From Dyadobacter sp. CY347 (GTDB taxonomy: Bacteria > Bacteroidota > Bacteroidia > Cytophagales > Spirosomataceae), in assembly GCF_021502655.1 (NCBI RefSeq), contig NZ_JAKFFT010000002.1:1178001-1242000 (forward strand): DNA of 64,000 nucleotides, read 5' to 3'. A program made the translations under genes and the position numbers. The notes under the pieces were generated by a model that was given only the letters and a program-made list of their open reading frames with translations, ran no database searches and was not told where the DNA came from. Shown here piece after piece: positions 57,561-64,000 of the stretch (the first letter of the stretch is position 1; the number at the start of each line of letters is the position of its first letter).

Positions 57561-57741
57561 TTCATCATTAAATAAAATATTTTCTTTCTAAAGGGATAAT
57601 CGGATCTGTTTCCTGCACTTAGGCTTTGAAACCGATTTCGGCATTGCAGCTATTCTAGATAAACTGCCGCCTGAATGAAGGTTTTGCGCACGATGCGAAA
57701 CTGCGCAATCACGTTTCGCGCATTCCAAAGCCTTTTTCTTC

Positions 57742-60700
57742 ATGAAAGAAATTTTTTACAAAGCACTGAAAATGAATGTGCTTCTGGGCGCATTGATGCT
57801 TTTTGCATTGAATGTGTCCGCGCAAAACGCACGTGTTCTGACGGGCAAGGTAAACAGCGCAGCCGGGCCTGTTCCAGGTGTGAATATCTTGTTAAAAGGT
57901 TCACAAACAGGCACAACGACCGATGCCAATGGAGATTTCAGCATTAACATTGAAGGTGCTAATCCGGTAGTTGTGGCTTCTTCAATTGGCTACAAATCGC
58001 AGGAAGTAAATGTCGGTAACAGCTCAAACATCACCATTTTGCTGGAAGATGACATTGCGACGTTGACCGAAGTTGTTGTTACGGGTTATTCAACGGAAAA
58101 TCGCAGCCAGGTTACCGGCGCAGTTTCGACGGTAAAACCGCAGCAATTGCAGATTGTTCCTTCGTCCAATGTGGAGCAGCAGTTACAGGGGCGCGTGTCG
58201 GGTCTTACGGTTATTTCAAATGGTCAGCCAGGCACATCCAGCCAGATCAGGATTCGTGGATTTGGCTCTTTTGGCGGGAATCAGCCGCTGTATGTGGTGG
58301 ATGGAGTTCCTACGCAAAGCATTCAGTTTATTAATCCCAACGACATTGAATCAACGACTGTGTTGAAAGATGCAGCTTCCGCGTCTATTTACGGAGCTCG
58401 GGCTGCGGGGGGTGTCATTGTGCTTACGACCAAAAAAGGGCAGAAGAAAGCTCAAAAGCTTTCGGTTAGTTATGACGGACTGTATGGTGTTACCAATCCC
58501 GGCAAAGGCCAGGACATTTTAAATCCTCAGGAACAAGCGGATTGGACATGGCAGGCCAGGAAAAATGATATTTTTCAAAGCGGCGGGACAATCGGGCCTA
58601 ACAGTTTTACAGGCATTGCCAATGGTCAGTATGGCTCGGGAAGCACTCCGGTTTTGCCTGATTATCTGCTGGTTGGCGGTAAGGTTGGACAGCCTGCATC
58701 TGCTGTAAACCTGGAAACAGAACGCGCGAAATACAATACGAATCCTGCAAACGGACCTTATTACCTGGTCATGGAAGCCAACAAGCAAGGCACAGACTGG
58801 TACAAAGCCATCACCCGAACTGCGCCTATGACACGCCACACGCTTGGATTTTCAGGAGGCTCGGATTTCAGTCGTTACTATGTGAGTCTGGGTATGCAGG
58901 AGCAGAATGGGATTGTGATCAATAATAAATTTTCCCGCTACACTTTGCGTACGAACACGGAGTTTGACCTGAGCAAAAAGCTGCGGTTTGGCGAGAACAT
59001 TCAATTGGCTTATGTGGGCGCGAAAGGTTTGCAAGGCAATTCGGGCAGTTCGCTGGGCAACAGCACCAACAACAATTCCAGCATTGCTTCCGACGAAAAT
59101 GACATCCTATCCGCATTCAGAATGGCGCCGATCGTGCCGGTTTACGATGCATTCGGCGGATATGGTGGAACGGCAGCTCCTGGTTTGGGTAATCCCAGAA
59201 ACCCATTGGCCAGCAGGGAAGCCGCAGCAAATAATCTGAGCCGCACTGTTTATGGTTTTGGTAACGCCTATCTGGAATATGATGTCATCCCATCATTGAC
59301 ATTGCGCAGCAGCATTGGCGGCACTTATTTTAACAATTACAGCACAAGCTCGTCGCGTTCTACCTACGAAAACGCTGAGAACATTGCTAATTTCAGCTTT
59401 AATGAGGGATCTGGTTTCGCATTGGCCTGGACATTTACAAACACGGCGACATTCAAACAGACATTTGGCAAGCACGAGATCAATGCACTCGCGGGCATTG
59501 AATCGCTGAATACGGGCGCTGGCAGGAACATCAACGGATCGGGGCTAAACCCGTTTTCAACAGATCCGGATTATGTAACGCTCAGCACAACTACGCCCGG
59601 CACAACCCGCCAGGTTAATAGTGGAAATTCAAAAGGAAATAATTTTTATTCTCTTTTTGGACAGGCGAAATACATTTACAACGACCGCTACATTGTAACC
59701 GCAGTTGTCCGCAGGGATGGTTCTTCCCAATTCTCCCCCAACAATCGTTTCGGCGTTTTCCCTGCATTCTCGGCCGCATGGCGTGTATCTTCCGAAGATT
59801 TCATGAAGAACAACAACTGGATTTCGGACTTGAAAATAAGAGGCGGTTACGGCTTAATGGGAAATTCCAATTACCTGAGCTCGACCAACCAGTTCAATCT
59901 TTTTGCCTCCAACGCGGCAAATGGATATGATCTGGGTGCTACCAACAACACCATTTCGCCAGGTTATTACACCAGCCAGATCGGCAACCAGGACGCCAAA
60001 TGGGAAACCAGCGTCACTTCCAACATTGGAATCGACGGCGCACTTTTCAATAACAAACTCGAAATCGTTGTAGACTTCTGGCGCAAGGACACGCGTGACC
60101 TGCTTTACCAGCTTGCATTGCCGGGCGTTGTAGGCGTAAGGGCGAGCGCGCCATTTGTGAATGTGGCCAGCATGCGTAACCAGGGAATTGACCTTTTGCT
60201 TTCCAATCGTGGCGCATTGATCGGCGATCTGAATTATGAAGTGACGGCGATCGGAAGCTTTTTGCAAAACAAAATTACGGCCATAGCGCCCGCAGTGCCT
60301 TATTTCACAGGCGGCGGAACGCGACTAGGAACGCCCGTTGTGCGGAATGAAGTGGGTCATACGCTTTCCGAGTTCTTCGGTTATCAGGTGGCGGGGCTTT
60401 TTGCCAGCAAAGAAGAAGTCGCAACAGCACCTACGCAGGCGGGAGCCGCGCCGGGACGTTTCCGTTTTGCGGACATTAATAATGATGGAAAAATCAATGA
60501 CGCAGACCGCGCTTACCTGGGCAGTCCGGTTCCGAAATTTACCGGTAGTATTTCGCTGGGATTGTCTTATAAAGGCTTTGATATCAACACCAATATCTAC
60601 GCTTCTTTGGGTAACAAGATATTCAACAACCAACGCTGGTTCACAGATTTTTATCCCTCATTTACAGGCGGCGCGCTCAGCACACGCGTGAAAGATTCCT

Positions 60701-61035
60701 GGCTGCCCGACCGCACCGACGCGACAGTTCCAATCTTTGAAAGCGCCGGGAATTTCAGCACCAACACCCAAGCCAATTCCTATTATGTAGAAGACGGATC
60801 TTATGCCAGAATGCAGTATCTGAACCTGGGCTATACATTGCCAGCCACGGCTCTGAAAAAGATCGGAATGAGCCGTTTGCGTATCTCCTTATCGGCTACC
60901 AATCTTTTCACGGTTACCAAATATTCAGGACTGGACCCGGCCGTGGGCGGCTCGTCTGACTCGGCGTTCGGGATCGATGTGGGCAATTACCCGGTGACGC
61001 GCGGCTATAACCTGGGCCTGAGTTTTGGCTTGTAA
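57742..61035 (+). CDS. SusC/RagA TonB-dependent outer-membrane transporter (third pair)
   Basis: 1097 residues. Signal (LLGALMLFALNVSAQ), carboxypeptidase-like domain (about 32-108, VLTGKVNSAAGPVPGVNILL), TonB-box-like LTEVVVTGYS, plug (about 120-235, VEQQLQGRVSGLTV, PLYVVDGVPTQSIQ, DIESTTVLKDAASASIYGARA) and barrel ending YNLGLSFGL. An ATG at 57772 is an alternative start. No hybrid regulator or ECF sigma/anti-sigma pair adjoins it. The only enzyme gene visible behind it is a carboxylesterase. The substrate is unknown and need not be xylan. Confidence 0.95.
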   Translation: MKEIFYKALKMNVLLGALMLFALNVSAQNARVLTGKVNSAAGPVPGVNILLKGSQTGTTTDANGDFSINIEGANPVVVASSIGYKSQEVNVGNSSNITILLEDDIATLTEVVVTGYSTENRSQVTGAVSTVKPQQLQIVPSSNVEQQLQGRVSGLTVISNGQPGTSSQIRIRGFGSFGGNQPLYVVDGVPTQSIQFINPNDIESTTVLKDAASASIYGARAAGGVIVLTTKKGQKKAQKLSVSYDGLYGVTNPGKGQDILNPQEQADWTWQARKNDIFQSGGTIGPNSFTGIANGQYGSGSTPVLPDYLLVGGKVGQPASAVNLETERAKYNTNPANGPYYLVMEANKQGTDWYKAITRTAPMTRHTLGFSGGSDFSRYYVSLGMQEQNGIVINNKFSRYTLRTNTEFDLSKKLRFGENIQLAYVGAKGLQGNSGSSLGNSTNNNSSIASDENDILSAFRMAPIVPVYDAFGGYGGTAAPGLGNPRNPLASREAAANNLSRTVYGFGNAYLEYDVIPSLTLRSSIGGTYFNNYSTSSSRSTYENAENIANFSFNEGSGFALAWTFTNTATFKQTFGKHEINALAGIESLNTGAGRNINGSGLNPFSTDPDYVTLSTTTPGTTRQVNSGNSKGNNFYSLFGQAKYIYNDRYIVTAVVRRDGSSQFSPNNRFGVFPAFSAAWRVSSEDFMKNNNWISDLKIRGGYGLMGNSNYLSSTNQFNLFASNAANGYDLGATNNTISPGYYTSQIGNQDAKWETSVTSNIGIDGALFNNKLEIVVDFWRKDTRDLLYQLALPGVVGVRASAPFVNVASMRNQGIDLLLSNRGALIGDLNYEVTAIGSFLQNKITAIAPAVPYFTGGGTRLGTPVVRNEVGHTLSEFFGYQVAGLFASKEEVATAPTQAGAAPGRFRFADINNDGKINDADRAYLGSPVPKFTGSISLGLSYKGFDINTNIYASLGNKIFNNQRWFTDFYPSFTGGALSTRVKDSWLPDRTDATVPIFESAGNFSTNTQANSYYVEDGSYARMQYLNLGYTLPATALKKIGMSRLRISLSATNLFTVTKYSGLDPAVGGSSDSAFGIDVGNYPVTRGYNLGLSFGL

Positions 61036-61069
61036 TGCTTCTTAATGTTCAGATTCAAACATCAATACA

Positions 61070-62806
61070 ATGAAAAAATATATCAATAAAGCCTGGATCA
61101 TGATGTTGCTGCTGACCTTCGTCAATAGCGCATGTTCCGATCAATTTCTGGAAGTGCCGGCCACCGGGCAGCTTTCTGTGACGCAATTAAATTCAAAAGC
61201 AGGCATTGAAGGGCTGCTAGTCGCTGCTTATGCGGAGATGAACGGTCGTGGTTTTCGCCGGGTAACGGGGACTTCCAACTGGCTGCGCGGCAGCATTTCC
61301 GGCGGTGATGCTAATAAGGGTTCCAATTCAGGTGATTACGGTGATCTGATCCCGTTCATGACTTACCAGCTCTATCCGAGTCTTTTTGATATTGGTCAAA
61401 AATGGAATGCCATGTATGAAGGCGTCAGCCGGGCCAATGCAGTTCTGCGCATTCTGCCGTCGGCAAGCGCTGATGTAACGGATGCGGATAAGCAGCGTAT
61501 TTCCGCCGAAGCCCGCTTCCTGCGTGCTCATTATTATTTCGATCTGAAAAGGATTTTTAACATGGTCCCTTTCATCGACGAGACGATGACTTACGGAAAC
61601 GGAATTGAAAAAGTGCCTAATAACACAGACATCTGGCCAAAAATCGAAGAGGATCTTGCCTATGCTTATCAAAACCTGCCCGCAACCCAGCCACTCGTAG
61701 GTCGTGCCAACAAATGGGCAGCGGCATCATATCTGGCTAAAACGTATCTCTATCAGAAAAAATACCAGGATGCCAAAACGCTTTTTGACGAGGTGATCGC
61801 CAATGGCGTTACCAGCGGAGGACTTAAATATGCGTTGGTTGCGAATTATACGGATATTTTCAATGCAGCCAAAGAAACCAATTCCGAATCCATTTTCGCC
61901 ATCCAGGCAGCGGCCAACACGGGAAGCACGGATAATGCCAACACCGATCTTGGCTTGAACTACCCTTACGGTTCCAGCGCCCCAGGCGGATGCTGCGGCT
62001 ATTTCCAACCCAGTTTCGAGCTTGCCAATTCATTCCGCGTGAATGCGCAGGGGTTGCCACTAGTCGACGGATCTTATAACACGAGTGCAAACCAGTTAAA
62101 AACCGATCAGGGCATTATTTCTGACCAGGCTTTCACGCCCGATGCCGGACCGGTTGATCCACGTCTGGATTGGTCAGTAGGACGCCGGGGCATTCCTTTT
62201 CTGGATTGGGGCGTGCATCCGGGTTATTCCTGGATCCGCGACCAGAGTTTCGGCGGACCTTATTCTCCCAAGAAATTTATCCATTACAAATCTCAGGTAA
62301 AGAATCTTTCGGATGCCACAGCCAGCACGGATACTTACTCGGCGATCAATTACAACATTATCCGCTATGCGGATGTGCTGTTAATGGCAGCAGAAGCTGA
62401 GATCGAAGTGGGAAGCCTTTCAAAAGCGCAAAGCTATGTGAACATGGTCCGCCAAAGAGCTGCTAATAAAGAAGCGTGGGTGAAAACGGCGAATGGTCAG
62501 AATGCTGCGAATTACAATGTATCCATTTACAATGCGGCCTGGTCAGACAAAACTGCTGCCAGACTGGCCGTCCAATTTGAGCGCAAGCTGGAACTCTCTG
62601 GCGAAGGCCACCGATTCTTCGACCTGGTTCGCTGGGGAACAGCCCAGACGGTGCTTAACAACTTCCTGACTTACGAAAAAACCAAATTACCCGTGGCATA
62701 TAGTGGAGGCAATTTCACGGCAGGCCGGGACGAATACCAGCCCATTCCACAAACGCAGATCGATTACCAGGGAAGTGACATATTGAAACAAAATCCGAAT
62801 TATTGA
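61070..62806 (+). CDS. SusD/RagB glycan-binding lipoprotein (third pair)
   Basis: 578 residues. The lipoprotein signal ends at C22 (VNSAC). SusD fold: YEGVSRANAVLRILP, ISAEARFLRAHYYFDLKRIFN, AASYLAKTYLYQKKYQDA, IIRYADVLLMAAEAEIEVGS, LSGEGHRFFDLVRWG and a C-terminal PIPQTQID. It should bind the ligand of the third SusC at the surface. The carboxylesterase gene begins 11 bases after its stop, so the three genes form one unit. Confidence 0.95.
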   Translation: MKKYINKAWIMMLLLTFVNSACSDQFLEVPATGQLSVTQLNSKAGIEGLLVAAYAEMNGRGFRRVTGTSNWLRGSISGGDANKGSNSGDYGDLIPFMTYQLYPSLFDIGQKWNAMYEGVSRANAVLRILPSASADVTDADKQRISAEARFLRAHYYFDLKRIFNMVPFIDETMTYGNGIEKVPNNTDIWPKIEEDLAYAYQNLPATQPLVGRANKWAAASYLAKTYLYQKKYQDAKTLFDEVIANGVTSGGLKYALVANYTDIFNAAKETNSESIFAIQAAANTGSTDNANTDLGLNYPYGSSAPGGCCGYFQPSFELANSFRVNAQGLPLVDGSYNTSANQLKTDQGIISDQAFTPDAGPVDPRLDWSVGRRGIPFLDWGVHPGYSWIRDQSFGGPYSPKKFIHYKSQVKNLSDATASTDTYSAINYNIIRYADVLLMAAEAEIEVGSLSKAQSYVNMVRQRAANKEAWVKTANGQNAANYNVSIYNAAWSDKTAARLAVQFERKLELSGEGHRFFDLVRWGTAQTVLNNFLTYEKTKLPVAYSGGNFTAGRDEYQPIPQTQIDYQGSDILKQNPNY

Positions 62807-62817
62807 TCAACCACGGA

Positions 62818-64000
62818 ATGCAAAATAACAGAAGGGATTTTCTGCAAAAATTCACACTCAGCGTTTCTGCATTGGGGTTGGGCACATCGTCGGCCGCGTT
62901 GGCTGGCGATGTGCCCACGCCTGCGGAGGATACGGTGAAAGCTTCGGCAAACAGCTGCATCGTGCAAACGGCTTATGGCAAAGTGCGGGGTTACATGCAT
63001 AAGGATATTGTCAATTTCAAAGGCATTCCCTATGGTGCTTCCACTGCCGGAAAAGGCCGGTTTATGCCGCCCGCCAAACCGGAACCCTGGACCACCGTCC
63101 GCGATACATTAACTTATGGCCCCGTATGCCCGCAAAAGCCCAACAAAGGCTGGGGAATGGAAGAATATGCTTTTTTATATCAATGGAATGATGGTTTTCA
63201 GGGAGAAGATTGTCTGCGGCTGAATGTCTGGACGCCTGCGATCAATGACAACAAGAAGCGGCCAGTGCTCTTCTGGATGCATGGAGGGGCTTTTTTCTCG
63301 GGTTCGGCCCAAGAACATCCGTCTTATGACGGTGAAAATCTGGCGCGAATGGGCGATGTGGTTGTCGTTTCTGTGAACCATCGTTTGAATGCATTCGGCT
63401 TTTTGAACCTGGCCGATTATGGTGATCAATTTGCGACGTCGGGGAATGTGGGCATGCTGGATCTGGTGGCGGCGCTGGAATGGGTGAAGGAAAATATTGC
63501 CGGATTCGGCGGCGACGCAGGCAATGTCACGATCTCAGGACAATCCGGCGGCGCGGCCAAAGTGACTACATTAATGGCGATGCCTTCGGCGAAAGGGCTG
63601 TTTCACAAAGCCATTTCTCAAAGCAGCTCCACGGTGCAGGTTGCCACGCACGCTTATTCCTCGGAACTTGCCAAGCTGGTTTTGGCAGAACTGAAAATTG
63701 ATAAATCGAACATTGCGGAAATTCAGCAAATCCCTGTTCCCCAGCTCATTCAAGCCAGCATTGCCGCCGAGCAAAAGATAGGCACAAAGTTTCCGCTGGA
63801 TGTCGGTCGCCCTGGCTGGCAGCCTGTGGTGGATGGCAAAGTTATTCCCGTGCATCCGTTTGATCCTACTGTTTCGGATTATTCAGCGCAAATCCCGATG
63901 ATCATCGGCACGAATCGCAATGAAGCTTCTGCGAGCATTGGCAACGCGGCAATGGAATTGCTCGATGAAGATGGCTTGAAAAAGAAACTGGCTGAACGGT
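62818..64000 (+). CDS. Type-B carboxylesterase, 3' end outside window
   Basis: ATG at 62818; 394 codons are open to the window edge. The N-terminus MQNNRRDFLQKFTLSVSALG has a twin-arginine motif with a hydrophobic stretch, suggesting Tat export. The alpha/beta-hydrolase signs of type-B carboxylesterases are present: FKGIPYGASTAGKGRF, EDCLRLNVWTPA, WMHGGAFFSGS (oxyanion hole) and ISGQSGGAAK with the nucleophile Ser, the family GxSGG pattern. The Glu and His of the triad lie beyond the edge or near it. It is probably an esterase acting on the ligand of the third SusC/SusD pair. Confidence 0.85.
   Translation, partial: MQNNRRDFLQKFTLSVSALGLGTSSAALAGDVPTPAEDTVKASANSCIVQTAYGKVRGYMHKDIVNFKGIPYGASTAGKGRFMPPAKPEPWTTVRDTLTYGPVCPQKPNKGWGMEEYAFLYQWNDGFQGEDCLRLNVWTPAINDNKKRPVLFWMHGGAFFSGSAQEHPSYDGENLARMGDVVVVSVNHRLNAFGFLNLADYGDQFATSGNVGMLDLVAALEWVKENIAGFGGDAGNVTISGQSGGAAKVTTLMAMPSAKGLFHKAISQSSSTVQVATHAYSSELAKLVLAELKIDKSNIAEIQQIPVPQLIQASIAAEQKIGTKFPLDVGRPGWQPVVDGKVIPVHPFDPTVSDYSAQIPMIIGTNRNEASASIGNAAMELLDEDGLKKKLAER

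Noticed and set aside
57695..57719. GCGAAAC/GTTTCGC inverted repeat before the third SusC
   Set aside because: Only 7 bp with an 11-base loop; too weak to call as an operator or attenuator.

Overview
The window looks like a chromosomal segment of a free-living, polysaccharide-degrading member of the Bacteroidota, most likely a Dyadobacter-like member of the Cytophagales. The evidence is three SusC/SusD pairs, a hybrid two-component regulator, DUF2911, PorT-like and FtsX/MacB-type proteins of the usual Bacteroidota form, weak Shine-Dalgarno sites, and at least one full match to the Bacteroidota promoter (TTG, 19 bp, TAnnTTTG). No tRNA, rRNA, CRISPR array, IS element or phage gene was recognised.

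Layout. 1-14.5 kb is a mixed housekeeping and accessory stretch: a partial DUF72 protein, an NmrA-like NAD(P)-binding protein, a VOC/PhnB-like protein, a DUF2911 protein, a small protein paired with a zeta-toxin-like kinase (possible toxin-antitoxin pair), an outer-membrane beta-barrel, a MacB/FtsX-type permease, a PA2169-type four-helix protein, a DUF808 membrane protein, an OmpA-domain protein, a lipid A-type acyltransferase and a sigma-54 activator. It carries signs of decay: the first 24 codons of a response regulator, a sigma-54 activator cut off inside its DNA-binding domain, and right behind it an NAD(P)-binding gene with a large internal deletion and frameshift. 14.6-20 kb holds stress and redox genes (KatE catalase, YciE/F-like ferritin-like protein, SDR, AraC regulator, DHFR-like reductase).

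20.1-50.6 kb is a large xylan utilization locus. A hybrid two-component sensor is divergent from SusC/SusD, followed by GH43, a Tat-type Gfo/Idh/MocA oxidoreductase, GH95, a second GH43, an exported VOC protein, a ThuA-domain protein, a double CE1-type esterase, GH10 endo-xylanase, an SGNH acetylesterase fused to a NodB-type deacetylase, and GH67 alpha-glucuronidase, then a second SusC/SusD pair with its own consensus promoter. Together these can remove acetyl, feruloyl, arabinosyl, galactosyl or fucosyl and (4-O-methyl)glucuronosyl decorations, cut the backbone, and import the products: the profile of an acetylated, feruloylated glucuronoarabinoxylan degrader. The cytoplasmic steps (xylose isomerase, xylulokinase, sugar symporter) are not in the window.

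50.6-64 kb: an intergenic region filled by a long perfect inverted repeat, a large FG-GAP/ASPIC lipoprotein, a DsbA/SpxH-like thioredoxin-fold protein, two divergent LLM flavin-dependent oxidoreductases, a third SusC/SusD pair, and a Tat-type carboxylesterase cut by the window edge.

The most interesting items are the exported oxidoreductase/VOC/ThuA group inside the xylan locus (a possible oxidative keto-sugar branch), the 21-bp-phased direct repeats upstream of the first SusC (candidate regulator site), the paired deletion scars near 14.1-14.5 kb, and the small-protein/zeta-kinase pair. All functions are inferred from reading the sequence; no database search was possible.
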